The notes under the pieces: generated by a model
Databases searched by the model: none
Told to the model about the DNA's origin: nothing
The model's input: only the letters and a program-made list of their open reading frames with translations
Part shown: positions 51,195 through 64,000 of the stretch, piece by piece
Numbering within the stretch: position 1 is the stretch's first letter
Layout of the letters: every line of letters begins with the position of its first letter
Translations under genes and position numbers: made by a program
DNA from: Linyphia triangularis
Taxonomy: Eukaryota; Arthropoda; Arachnida; Araneae; Linyphiidae
Assembly: GCA_963978545.1 (NCBI GenBank)
Contig: CAXBTE010000064.1
Span: forward strand, 1-64,000
Reading direction: 5' to 3'
Length of the DNA: 64,000 bases

Positions 51195-54100
51195 ATGGTT
51201 TCATACCGAGATGAACACACCGGTTCTTGTTCCATCACCGAAGTCAAGCATCCTCGTGAGCGGTCAGTCCTTTGGAGGGTGACCGCCTGGGAAATGCATT
51301 ATTGTGTTCTTCGTTTACATTATTGTGACATACCTAGTTTTATCATTGTACATTGTTGTCTCTGTATTTTTCTGATTGTCTGTGGACCCAGACGAATGGT
51401 CCTTTTCAGGGCCAAAGTCTGACAACTCTCCTTGCCTTACTGACTATTTAATGCTTGTTTTAAAAGAATTTCAGGGATTGATTTGGACTTCACTATTCCT
51501 TCCTCTCCTCCATTTATTTGAACTTCACTTTCCAATTTTGTTATATTACTAGCTGCATGAACTCCCATTGTCAGGGACAAGGTTGCAACCCCTTCCCCCT
51601 CCAATAAAACAATTTAATGTACCTTTTCCCCTGTTTATTCACATATCCACTAGCATTTCTCCTTCAATACTGCCATTCTAAAATTTATTTCTTTATCGAT
51701 GACGAATGTTTCGGTGCATTATAGCCCTTGTGTTGGTGACTGGCGCCAGATAATCTGAATACAACCAACCAACCTTCAATACTGCCATTCTAAAATTTAT
51801 TTCCTTATCAATGACGAATGTTTCGGTGCAGTATAGCCCTTGTGTTGCTGACTGGCGCCAGATAATCTGAATACAACCAACCAACCTTCAATACTGCCAT
51901 TCTAAAATTTATTTCCTTATCAATGACGAATGTTTCGGTGCAGTATAGCCCTTGTGTTGCTGACTGGCGCCAGATAATCTAGTACAAGCAAGTACCTACT
52001 TGCTTGTTCTAAAAAATTATTGGAGCAATTTAAATACCCTATTCCTATGCATTCATTTTAAGTATTTAGAGGATATGCAATCTCTCTTGTATGGTTTCAT
52101 ACCGAGATGAACACACCGGTTCTTGTTCCATCACCGAAGTCAAGCATCCTCGTGAGCGGTCAGTCCTTTGGAGGGTGACCGCCTGGGAAATGCATTATTG
52201 TGTTCTTCGTTTACATTATTGTGACATACCTAGTTTTATCATTGTACATTGTTGTCTCTGTATTTTTCTGATTGTCTGTGGACCCAGACGAATGGTCCTT
52301 TTCAGGGCCAAAGTCTGACAACTCTCCTTGCCTTACTGACTATTTAATGCTTGTTTTAAAAGAATTTCAGGGATTGATTTGGACTTCACTATTCCTTCCT
52401 CTCCTCCATTTATTTGAACTTCACTTTCCAATTTTGTTATATTACTAGCTGCATGAACTCCCATTGTCAGGGACAAGGTTGCAACCCCTTCCCCCTCCAA
52501 TAAAACAATTTAATGTACCTTTTCCCCTGTTTATTCACATATCCACTAGCATTTCTCCTTCAATACTGCCATTCTAAAATTTATTTCTTTATCGATGACG
52601 AATGTTTCGGTGCATTATAGCCCTTGTGTTGGTGACTGGCGCCAGATAATCTGAATACAACCAACCAACCTTCAATACTGCCATTCTAAAATTTATTTCC
52701 TTATCAATGACGAATGTTTCGGTGCAGTATAGCCCTTGTGTTGCTGACTGGCGCCAGATAATCTGAATACAACCAACCAACCTTCAATACTGCCATTCTA
52801 AAATTTATTTCCTTATCAATGACGAATGTTTCGGTGCAGTATAGCCCTTGTGTTGCTGACTGGCGCCAGATAATCTAGTACAAGCAAGTACCTACTTGCT
52901 TGTTCTAAAAAATTATTGGAGCAATTTAAATACCCTATTCCTATGCATTCATTTTAAGTATTTAGAGGATATGCAATCTCTCTTGTATGGTTTCATACCG
53001 AGATGAACACACCGGTTCTTGTTCCATCACCGAAGTCAAGCATCCTCGTGAGCGGTCAGTCCTTTGGAGGGTGACCGCCTGGGAAATGCATTATTGTGTT
53101 CTTCGTTTACATTATTGTGACATACCTAGTTTTATCATTGTACATTGTTGTCTCTGTATTTTTCTGATTGTCTGTGGACCCAGACGAATGGTCCTTTTCA
53201 GGGCCAAAGTCTGACAACTCTCCTTGCCTTACTGACTATTTAATGCTTGTTTTAAAAGAATTTCAGGGATTGATTTGGACTTCACTATTCCTTCCTCTCC
53301 TCCATTTATTTGAACTTCACTTTCCAATTTTGTTATATTACTAGCTGCATGAACTCCCATTGTCAGGGACAAGGTTGCAACCCCTTCCCCCTCCAATAAA
53401 ACAATTTAATGTACCTTTTCCCCTGTTTATTCACATATCCACTAGCATTTCTCCTTCAATACTGCCATTCTAAAATTTATTTCTTTATCGATGACGAATG
53501 TTTCGGTGCATTATAGCCCTTGTGTTGGTGACTGGCGCCAGATAATCTGAATACAACCAACCAACCTTCAATACTGCCATTCTAAAATTTATTTCCTTAT
53601 CAATGACGAATGTTTCGGTGCAGTATAGCCCTTGTGTTGCTGACTGGCGCCAGATAATCTGAATACAACCAACCAACCTTCAATACTGCCATTCTAAAAT
53701 TTATTTCCTTATCAATGACGAATGTTTCGGTGCAGTATAGCCCTTGTGTTGCTGACTGGCGCCAGATAATCTAGTACAAGCAAGTACCTACTTGCTTGTT
53801 CTAAAAAATTATTGGAGCAATTTAAATACCCTATTCCTATGCATTCATTTTAAGTATTTAGAGGATATGCAATCTCTCTTGTATGGTTTCATACCGAGAT
53901 GAACACACCGGTTCTTGTTCCATCACCGAAGTCAAGCATCCTCGTGAGCGGTCAGTCCTTTGGAGGGTGACCGCCTGGGAAATGCATTATTGTGTTCTTC
54001 GTTTACATTATTGTGACATACCTAGTTTTATCATTGTACATTGTTGTCTCTGTATTTTTCTGATTGTCTGTGGACCCAGACGAATGGTCCTTTTCAGGGC

Positions 54101-57100
54101 CAAAGTCTGACAACTCTCCTTGCCTTACTGACTATTTAATGCTTGTTTTAAAAGAATTTCAGGGATTGATTTGGACTTCACTATTCCTTCCTCTCCTCCA
54201 TTTATTTGAACTTCACTTTCCAATTTTGTTATATTACTAGCTGCATGAACTCCCATTGTCAGGGACAAGGTTGCAACCCCTTCCCCCTCCAATAAAACAA
54301 TTTAATGTACCTTTTCCCCTGTTTATTCACATATCCACTAGCATTTCTCCTTCAATACTGCCATTCTAAAATTTATTTCTTTATCGATGACGAATGTTTC
54401 GGTGCATTATAGCCCTTGTGTTGGTGACTGGCGCCAGATAATCTGAATACAACCAACCAACCTTCAATACTGCCATTCTAAAATTTATTTCCTTATCAAT
54501 GACGAATGTTTCGGTGCAGTATAGCCCTTGTGTTGCTGACTGGCGCCAGATAATCTGAATACAACCAACCAACCTTCAATACTGCCATTCTAAAATTTAT
54601 TTCCTTATCAATGACGAATGTTTCGGTGCAGTATAGCCCTTGTGTTGCTGACTGGCGCCAGATAATCTAGTACAAGCAAGTACCTACTTGCTTGTTCTAA
54701 AAAATTATTGGAGCAATTTAAATACCCTATTCCTATGCATTCATTTTAAGTATTTAGAGGATATGCAATCTCTCTTGTATGGTTTCATACCGAGATGAAC
54801 ACACCGGTTCTTGTTCCATCACCGAAGTCAAGCATCCTCGTGAGCGGTCAGTCCTTTGGAGGGTGACCGCCTGGGAAATGCATTATTGTGTTCTTCGTTT
54901 ACATTATTGTGACATACCTAGTTTTATCATTGTACATTGTTGTCTCTGTATTTTTCTGATTGTCTGTGGACCCAGACGAATGGTCCTTTTCAGGGCCAAA
55001 GTCTGACAACTCTCCTTGCCTTACTGACTATTTAATGCTTGTTTTAAAAGAATTTCAGGGATTGATTTGGACTTCACTATTCCTTCCTCTCCTCCATTTA
55101 TTTGAACTTCACTTTCCAATTTTGTTATATTACTAGCTGCATGAACTCCCATTGTCAGGGACAAGGTTGCAACCCCTTCCCCCTCCAATAAAACAATTTA
55201 ATGTACCTTTTCCCCTGTTTATTCACATATCCACTAGCATTTCTCCTTCAATACTGCCATTCTAAAATTTATTTCTTTATCGATGACGAATGTTTCGGTG
55301 CATTATAGCCCTTGTGTTGGTGACTGGCGCCAGATAATCTGAATACAACCAACCAACCTTCAATACTGCCATTCTAAAATTTATTTCCTTATCAATGACG
55401 AATGTTTCGGTGCAGTATAGCCCTTGTGTTGCTGACTGGCGCCAGATAATCTGAATACAACCAACCAACCTTCAATACTGCCATTCTAAAATTTATTTCC
55501 TTATCAATGACGAATGTTTCGGTGCAGTATAGCCCTTGTGTTGCTGACTGGCGCCAGATAATCTAGTACAAGCAAGTACCTACTTGCTTGTTCTAAAAAA
55601 TTATTGGAGCAATTTAAATACCCTATTCCTATGCATTCATTTTAAGTATTTAGAGGATATGCAATCTCTCTTGTATGGTTTCATACCGAGATGAACACAC
55701 CGGTTCTTGTTCCATCACCGAAGTCAAGCATCCTCGTGAGCGGTCAGTCCTTTGGAGGGTGACCGCCTGGGAAATGCATTATTGTGTTCTTCGTTTACAT
55801 TATTGTGACATACCTAGTTTTATCATTGTACATTGTTGTCTCTGTATTTTTCTGATTGTCTGTGGACCCAGACGAATGGTCCTTTTCAGGGCCAAAGTCT
55901 GACAACTCTCCTTGCCTTACTGACTATTTAATGCTTGTTTTAAAAGAATTTCAGGGATTGATTTGGACTTCACTATTCCTTCCTCTCCTCCATTTATTTG
56001 AACTTCACTTTCCAATTTTGTTATATTACTAGCTGCATGAACTCCCATTGTCAGGGACAAGGTTGCAACCCCTTCCCCCTCCAATAAAACAATTTAATGT
56101 ACCTTTTCCCCTGTTTATTCACATATCCACTAGCATTTCTCCTTCAATACTGCCATTCTAAAATTTATTTCTTTATCGATGACGAATGTTTCGGTGCATT
56201 ATAGCCCTTGTGTTGGTGACTGGCGCCAGATAATCTGAATACAACCAACCAACCTTCAATACTGCCATTCTAAAATTTATTTCCTTATCAATGACGAATG
56301 TTTCGGTGCAGTATAGCCCTTGTGTTGCTGACTGGCGCCAGATAATCTGAATACAACCAACCAACCTTCAATACTGCCATTCTAAAATTTATTTCCTTAT
56401 CAATGACGAATGTTTCGGTGCAGTATAGCCCTTGTGTTGCTGACTGGCGCCAGATAATCTAGTACAAGCAAGTACCTACTTGCTTGTTCTAAAAAATTAT
56501 TGGAGCAATTTAAATACCCTATTCCTATGCATTCATTTTAAGTATTTAGAGGATATGCAATCTCTCTTGTATGGTTTCATACCGAGATGAACACACCGGT
56601 TCTTGTTCCATCACCGAAGTCAAGCATCCTCGTGAGCGGTCAGTCCTTTGGAGGGTGACCGCCTGGGAAATGCATTATTGTGTTCTTCGTTTACATTATT
56701 GTGACATACCTAGTTTTATCATTGTACATTGTTGTCTCTGTATTTTTCTGATTGTCTGTGGACCCAGACGAATGGTCCTTTTCAGGGCCAAAGTCTGACA
56801 ACTCTCCTTGCCTTACTGACTATTTAATGCTTGTTTTAAAAGAATTTCAGGGATTGATTTGGACTTCACTATTCCTTCCTCTCCTCCATTTATTTGAACT
56901 TCACTTTCCAATTTTGTTATATTACTAGCTGCATGAACTCCCATTGTCAGGGACAAGGTTGCAACCCCTTCCCCCTCCAATAAAACAATTTAATGTACCT
57001 TTTCCCCTGTTTATTCACATATCCACTAGCATTTCTCCTTCAATACTGCCATTCTAAAATTTATTTCTTTATCGATGACGAATGTTTCGGTGCATTATAG

Positions 57101-60100
57101 CCCTTGTGTTGGTGACTGGCGCCAGATAATCTGAATACAACCAACCAACCTTCAATACTGCCATTCTAAAATTTATTTCCTTATCAATGACGAATGTTTC
57201 GGTGCAGTATAGCCCTTGTGTTGCTGACTGGCGCCAGATAATCTGAATACAACCAACCAACCTTCAATACTGCCATTCTAAAATTTATTTCCTTATCAAT
57301 GACGAATGTTTCGGTGCAGTATAGCCCTTGTGTTGCTGACTGGCGCCAGATAATCTAGTACAAGCAAGTACCTACTTGCTTGTTCTAAAAAATTATTGGA
57401 GCAATTTAAATACCCTATTCCTATGCATTCATTTTAAGTATTTAGAGGATATGCAATCTCTCTTGTATGGTTTCATACCGAGATGAACACACCGGTTCTT
57501 GTTCCATCACCGAAGTCAAGCATCCTCGTGAGCGGTCAGTCCTTTGGAGGGTGACCGCCTGGGAAATGCATTATTGTGTTCTTCGTTTACATTATTGTGA
57601 CATACCTGTTTTATCATTGTACATTGTTGTCTCTGTATTTTTCTGATTGTCTGTGGACCCAGACGAATGGTCCTTTTCAGGGCCAAAGTCTGACAACTCT
57701 CCTTGCCTTACTGACTATTTAATGCTTGTTTTAAAAGAATTTCAGGGATTGATTTGGACTTCACTATTCCTTCCTCTCCTCCATTTATTTGAACTTCACT
57801 TTCCAATTTTGTTATATTACTAGCTGCATGAACTCCCATTGTCAGGGACAAGGTTGCAACCCCTTCCCCCTCCAATAAAACAATTTAATGTACCTTTTCC
57901 CCTGTTTATTCACATATCCACTAGCATTTCTCCTTCAATACTGCCATTCTAAAATTTATTTCTTTATCGATGACGAATGTTTCGGTGCATTATAGCCCTT
58001 GTGTTGGTGACTGGCGCCAGATAATCTGAATACAACCAACCAACCTTCAATACTGCCATTCTAAAATTTATTTCCTTATCAATGACGAATGTTTCGGTGC
58101 AGTATAGCCCTTGTGTTGCTGACTGGCGCCAGATAATCTGAATACAACCAACCAACCTTCAATACTGCCATTCTAAAATTTATTTCCTTATCAATGACGA
58201 ATGTTTCGGTGCAGTATAGCCCTTGTGTTGCTGACTGGCGCCAGATAATCTAGTACAAGCAAGTACCTACTTGCTTGTTCTAAAAAATTATTGGAGCAAT
58301 TTAAATACCCTATTCCTATGCATTCATTTTAAGTATTTAGAGGATATGCAATCTCTCTTGTATGGTTTCATACCGAGATGAACACACCGGTTCTTGTTCC
58401 ATCACCGAAGTCAAGCATCCTCGTGAGCGGTCAGTCCTTTGGAGGGTGACCGCCTGGGAAATGCATTATTGTGTTCTTCGTTTACATTATTGTGACATAC
58501 CTAGTTTTATCATTGTACATTGTTGTCTCTGTATTTTTCTGATTGTCTGTGGACCCAGACGAATGGTCCTTTTCAGGGCCAAAGTCTGACAACTCTCCTT
58601 GCCTTACTGACTATTTAATGCTTGTTTTAAAAGAATTTCAGGGATTGATTTGGACTTCACTATTCCTTCCTCTCCTCCATTTATTTGAACTTCACTTTCC
58701 AATTTTGTTATATTACTAGCTGCATGAACTCCCATTGTCAGGGACAAGGTTGCAACCCCTTCCCCCTCCAATAAAACAATTTAATGTACCTTTTCCCCTG
58801 TTTATTCACATATCCACTAGCATTTCTCCTTCAATACTGCCATTCTAAAATTTATTTCTTTATCGATGACGAATGTTTCGGTGCATTATAGCCCTTGTGT
58901 TGGTGACTGGCGCCAGATAATCTGAATACAACCAACCAACCTTCAATACTGCCATTCTAAAATTTATTTCCTTATCAATGACGAATGTTTCGGTGCAGTA
59001 TAGCCCTTGTGTTGCTGACTGGCGCCAGATAATCTGAATACAACCAACCAACCTTCAATACTGCCATTCTAAAATTTATTTCCTTATCAATGACGAATGT
59101 TTCGGTGCAGTATAGCCCTTGTGTTGCTGACTGGCGCCAGATAATCTAGTACAAGCAAGTACCTACTTGCTTGTTCTAAAAAATTATTGGAGCAATTTAA
59201 ATACCCTATTCCTATGCATTCATTTTAAGTATTTAGAGGATATGCAATCTCTCTTGTATGGTTTCATACCGAGATGAACACACCGGTTCTTGTTCCATCA
59301 CCGAAGTCAAGCATCCTCGTGAGCGGTCAGTCCTTTGGAGGGTGACCGCCTGGGAAATGCATTATTGTGTTCTTCGTTTACATTATTGTGACATACCTAG
59401 TTTTATCATTGTACATTGTTGTCTCTGTATTTTTCTGATTGTCTGTGGACCCAGACGAATGGTCCTTTTCAGGGCCAAAGTCTGACAACTCTCCTTGCCT
59501 TACTGACTATTTAATGCTTGTTTTAAAAGAATTTCAGGGATTGATTTGGACTTCACTATTCCTTCCTCTCCTCCATTTATTTGAACTTCACTTTCCAATT
59601 TTGTTATATTACTAGCTGCATGAACTCCCATTGTCAGGGACAAGGTTGCAACCCCTTCCCCCTCCAATAAAACAATTTAATGTACCTTTTCCCCTGTTTA
59701 TTCACATATCCACTAGCATTTCTCCTTCAATACTGCCATTCTAAAATTTATTTCTTTATCGATGACGAATGTTTCGGTGCATTATAGCCCTTGTGTTGGT
59801 GACTGGCGCCAGATAATCTGAATACAACCAACCAACCTTCAATACTGCCATTCTAAAATTTATTTCCTTATCAATGACGAATGTTTCGGTGCAGTATAGC
59901 CCTTGTGTTGCTGACTGGCGCCAGATAATCTGAATACAACCAACCAACCTTCAATACTGCCATTCTAAAATTTATTTCCTTATCAATGACGAATGTTTCG
60001 GTGCAGTATAGCCCTTGTGTTGCTGACTGGCGCCAGATAATCTAGTACAAGCAAGTACCTACTTGCTTGTTCTAAAAAATTATTGGAGCAATTTAAATAC

Positions 60101-63100
60101 CCTATTCCTATGCATTCATTTTAAGTATTTAGAGGATATGCAATCTCTCTTGTATGGTTTCATACCGAGATGAACACACCGGTTCTTGTTCCATCACCGA
60201 AGTCAAGCATCCTCGTGAGCGGTCAGTCCTTTGGAGGGTGACCGCCTGGGAAATGCATTATTGTGTTCTTCGTTTACATTATTGTGACATACCTAGTTTT
60301 ATCATTGTACATTGTTGTCTCTGTATTTTTCTGATTGTCTGTGGACCCAGACGAATGGTCCTTTTCAGGGCCAAAGTCTGACAACTCTCCTTGCCTTACT
60401 GACTATTTAATGCTTGTTTTAAAAGAATTTCAGGGATTGATTTGGACTTCACTATTCCTTCCTCTCCTCCATTTATTTGAACTTCACTTTCCAATTTTGT
60501 TATATTACTAGCTGCATGAACTCCCATTGTCAGGGACAAGGTTGCAACCCCTTCCCCCTCCAATAAAACAATTTAATGTACCTTTTCCCCTGTTTATTCA
60601 CATATCCACTAGCATTTCTCCTTCAATACTGCCATTCTAAAATTTATTTCTTTATCGATGACGAATGTTTCGGTGCATTATAGCCCTTGTGTTGGTGACT
60701 GGCGCCAGATAATCTGAATACAACCAACCAACCTTCAATACTGCCATTCTAAAATTTATTTCCTTATCAATGACGAATGTTTCGGTGCAGTATAGCCCTT
60801 GTGTTGCTGACTGGCGCCAGATAATCTGAATACAACCAACCAACCTTCAATACTGCCATTCTAAAATTTATTTCCTTATCAATGACGAATGTTTCGGTGC
60901 AGTATAGCCCTTGTGTTGCTGACTGGCGCCAGATAATCTAGTACAAGCAAGTACCTACTTGCTTGTTCTAAAAAATTATTGGAGCAATTTAAATACCCTA
61001 TTCCTATGCATTCATTTTAAGTATTTAGAGGATATGCAATCTCTCTTGTATGGTTTCATACCGAGATGAACACACCGGTTCTTGTTCCATCACCGAAGTC
61101 AAGCATCCTCGTGAGCGGTCAGTCCTTTGGAGGGTGACCGCCTGGGAAATGCATTATTGTGTTCTTCGTTTACATTATTGTGACATACCTAGTTTTATCA
61201 TTGTACATTGTTGTCTCTGTATTTTTCTGATTGTCTGTGGACCCAGACGAATGGTCCTTTTCAGGGCCAAAGTCTGACAACTCTCCTTGCCTTACTGACT
61301 ATTTAATGCTTGTTTTAAAAGAATTTCAGGGATTGATTTGGACTTCACTATTCCTTCCTCTCCTCCATTTATTTGAACTTCACTTTCCAATTTTGTTATA
61401 TTACTAGCTGCATGAACTCCCATTGTCAGGGACAAGGTTGCAACCCCTTCCCCCTCCAATAAAACAATTTAATGTACCTTTTCCCCTGTTTATTCACATA
61501 TCCACTAGCATTTCTCCTTCAATACTGCCATTCTAAAATTTATTTCTTTATCGATGACGAATGTTTCGGTGCATTATAGCCCTTGTGTTGGTGACTGGCG
61601 CCAGATAATCTGAATACAACCAACCAACCTTCAATACTGCCATTCTAAAATTTATTTCCTTATCAATGACGAATGTTTCGGTGCAGTATAGCCCTTGTGT
61701 TGCTGACTGGCGCCAGATAATCTGAATACAACCAACCAACCTTCAATACTGCCATTCTAAAATTTATTTCCTTATCAATGACGAATGTTTCGGTGCAGTA
61801 TAGCCCTTGTGTTGCTGACTGGCGCCAGATAATCTAGTACAAGCAAGTACCTACTTGCTTGTTCTAAAAAATTATTGGAGCAATTTAAATACCCTATTCC
61901 TATGCATTCATTTTAAGTATTTAGAGGATATGCAATCTCTCTTGTATGGTTTCATACCGAGATGAACACACCGGTTCTTGTTCCATCACCGAAGTCAAGC
62001 ATCCTCGTGAGCGGTCAGTCCTTTGGAGGGTGACCGCCTGGGAAATGCATTATTGTGTTCTTCGTTTACATTATTGTGACATACCTAGTTTTATCATTGT
62101 ACATTGTTGTCTCTGTATTTTTCTGATTGTCTGTGGACCCAGACGAATGGTCCTTTTCAGGGCCAAAGTCTGACAACTCTCCTTGCCTTACTGACTATTT
62201 AATGCTTGTTTTAAAAGAATTTCAGGGATTGATTTGGACTTCACTATTCCTTCCTCTCCTCCATTTATTTGAACTTCACTTTCCAATTTTGTTATATTAC
62301 TAGCTGCATGAACTCCCATTGTCAGGGACAAGGTTGCAACCCCTTCCCCCTCCAATAAAACAATTTAATGTACCTTTTCCCCTGTTTATTCACATATCCA
62401 CTAGCATTTCTCCTTCAATACTGCCATTCTAAAATTTATTTCTTTATCGATGACGAATGTTTCGGTGCATTATAGCCCTTGTGTTGGTGACTGGCGCCAG
62501 ATAATCTGAATACAACCAACCAACCTTCAATACTGCCATTCTAAAATTTATTTCCTTATCAATGACGAATGTTTCGGTGCAGTATAGCCCTTGTGTTGCT
62601 GACTGGCGCCAGATAATCTGAATACAACCAACCAACCTTCAATACTGCCATTCTAAAATTTATTTCCTTATCAATGACGAATGTTTCGGTGCAGTATAGC
62701 CCTTGTGTTGCTGACTGGCGCCAGATAATCTAGTACAAGCAAGTACCTACTTGCTTGTTCTAAAAAATTATTGGAGCAATTTAAATACCCTATTCCTATG
62801 CATTCATTTTAAGTATTTAGAGGATATGCAATCTCTCTTGTATGGTTTCATACCGAGATGAACACACCGGTTCTTGTTCCATCACCGAAGTCAAGCATCC
62901 TCGTGAGCGGTCAGTCCTTTGGAGGGTGACCGCCTGGGAAATGCATTATTGTGTTCTTCGTTTACATTATTGTGACATACCTAGTTTTATCATTGTACAT
63001 TGTTGTCTCTGTATTTTTCTGATTGTCTGTGGACCCAGACGAATGGTCCTTTTCAGGGCCAAAGTCTGACAACTCTCCTTGCCTTACTGACTATTTAATG

Positions 63101-63735
63101 CTTGTTTTAAAAGAATTTCAGGGATTGATTTGGACTTCACTATTCCTTCCTCTCCTCCATTTATTTGAACTTCACTTTCCAATTTTGTTATATTACTAGC
63201 TGCATGAACTCCCATTGTCAGGGACAAGGTTGCAACCCCTTCCCCCTCCAATAAAACAATTTAATGTACCTTTTCCCCTGTTTATTCACATATCCACTAG
63301 CATTTCTCCTTCAATACTGCCATTCTAAAATTTATTTCTTTATCGATGACGAATGTTTCGGTGCATTATAGCCCTTGTGTTGGTGACTGGCGCCAGATAA
63401 TCTGAATACAACCAACCAACCTTCAATACTGCCATTCTAAAATTTATTTCCTTATCAATGACGAATGTTTCGGTGCAGTATAGCCCTTGTGTTGCTGACT
63501 GGCGCCAGATAATCTGAATACAACCAACCAACCTTCAATACTGCCATTCTAAAATTTATTTCCTTATCAATGACGAATGTTTCGGTGCAGTATAGCCCTT
63601 GTGTTGCTGACTGGCGCCAGATAATCTAGTACAAGCAAGTACCTACTTGCTTGTTCTAAAAAATTATTGGAGCAATTTAAATACCCTATTCCTATGCATT
63701 CATTTTAAGTATTTAGAGGATATGCAATCTCTCTT

Positions 63736-63858
63736 GTATGGTTTCATACCGAGATGAACACACCGGTTCTTGTTCCATCACCGAAGTCAAGCATCCTCGT
63801 GAGCGGTCAGTCCTTTGGAGGGTGACCGCCTGGGAAATGCATTATTGTGTTCTTCGTT
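63736..63858 (+). pseudogene. 5S rRNA-derived segment, last copy in window
   Basis: Last complete copy, identical by eye to the representative copy at 50297. The window ends about 140 bp further on, inside the AT-rich body of the same unit, so the array continues beyond the window. Confidence 0.8.
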
Positions 63859-64000
63859 TACATTATTGTGACATACCTAGTTTTATCATTGTACATTGTT
63901 GTCTCTGTATTTTTCTGATTGTCTGTGGACCCAGACGAATGGTCCTTTTCAGGGCCAAAGTCTGACAACTCTCCTTGCCTTACTGACTATTTAATGCTTG

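Larger units (their letters stand above)
1..64000 (+). repeat. Satellite-type tandem array, about 896-bp unit, roughly 71.5 units
   Basis: The same unit recurs head to tail with no interruption, inversion or unique insert. Anchor positions (the A of the ATGG that opens the 5S-like part) run from 158 to 63738, giving 72 anchors and 71 intervals with a mean of 895.5 bp. Most intervals are 896 bp; extremes are 890 bp (22545 to 23435) and 904 bp (23435 to 24339). Units differ almost only by 1-2 base indels; base substitutions are rare. Each unit holds a 5S-rRNA-derived segment, an AT-rich body, three 112-bp subrepeats and a 24-bp inverted repeat. Tandem repetition is directly visible. That this is heterochromatic or centromeric DNA is inference only. 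Neither array boundary is in the window, so true array length is unknown. Confidence 0.98.
47611..64000 (+). repeat. Near-invariant part of the array
   Basis: Anchors from 47611 to 57467 are spaced exactly 896 bp for eleven successive intervals. One base is then missing (CCTGTTTT for CCTAGTTTT near 57607), and 896-bp spacing resumes from 58362 to the end. By eye the sequences are identical. This implies very recent amplification or strong homogenisation, or an assembly that has propagated one consensus. Confidence 0.85.

Noticed and set aside
1..64000. Prokaryotic or phage accessory region
   Set aside because: No operons, no long open frames, and the repeat carries animal-type 5S sequence; there is nothing else in the window that could be a gene system.

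Overview
The whole 64 kb window is one uninterrupted head-to-tail tandem array of a repeat unit of about 896 bp, that is, satellite-type DNA from a eukaryote. I count 72 copies of the anchor segment (first at 156, last at 63736). The 71 intervals average 895.5 bp, range from 890 to 904 bp, and are most often exactly 896 bp. Both window ends fall inside a unit, so no array edge or unique flank is present. There is no credible protein-coding gene. The recurrent 63, 75 and 118 codon open frames are by-products of the repeat and are broken by single-base indels in many copies.

Each unit has a clear internal plan, described on the clean unit 50299-51194. (a) A 5S rRNA-derived segment starts the unit: core 50306-50397, colinear with animal 5S rRNA for about 92 nt and including an intact-looking 3' promoter (C box) region. 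(b) An AT-rich body of about 340 bp follows, with T-runs, a two-part hairpin, two pyrimidine tracts and no recognised gene. (c) Next come three 112-bp direct subrepeats (50766-51084). The first differs from the other two at four fixed positions, and each carries the 10-bp palindrome CTGGCGCCAG. (d) A near-perfect 24-bp inverted repeat (51088-51111) sits exactly where the third subrepeat loses its normal end. (e) An 83-bp AT-rich leader runs into the next 5S-like segment.

The most interesting content is the 5S-derived segment, present in every unit on the + strand. It resembles invertebrate 5S rRNA most closely (comparison from memory, about 80% over 92 nt). However, the strands needed for closing helix I and for the helix next to it are not complementary. 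It therefore looks like a 5S pseudogene or the promoter head of a 5S-derived (SINE3-type) retroposon captured by a satellite, not a working rRNA gene. The host is most likely a metazoan, probably an invertebrate; I cannot name a species.

Variation between units is almost entirely single-base indels in short homopolymers. They are concentrated around 19.5-23.5 kb, while 47.6-64 kb is almost invariant in length. This fits either very recent amplification and homogenisation with residual sequencing error, or uneven consensus polishing of a long-read assembly. No higher-order repeat pattern is evident by eye.
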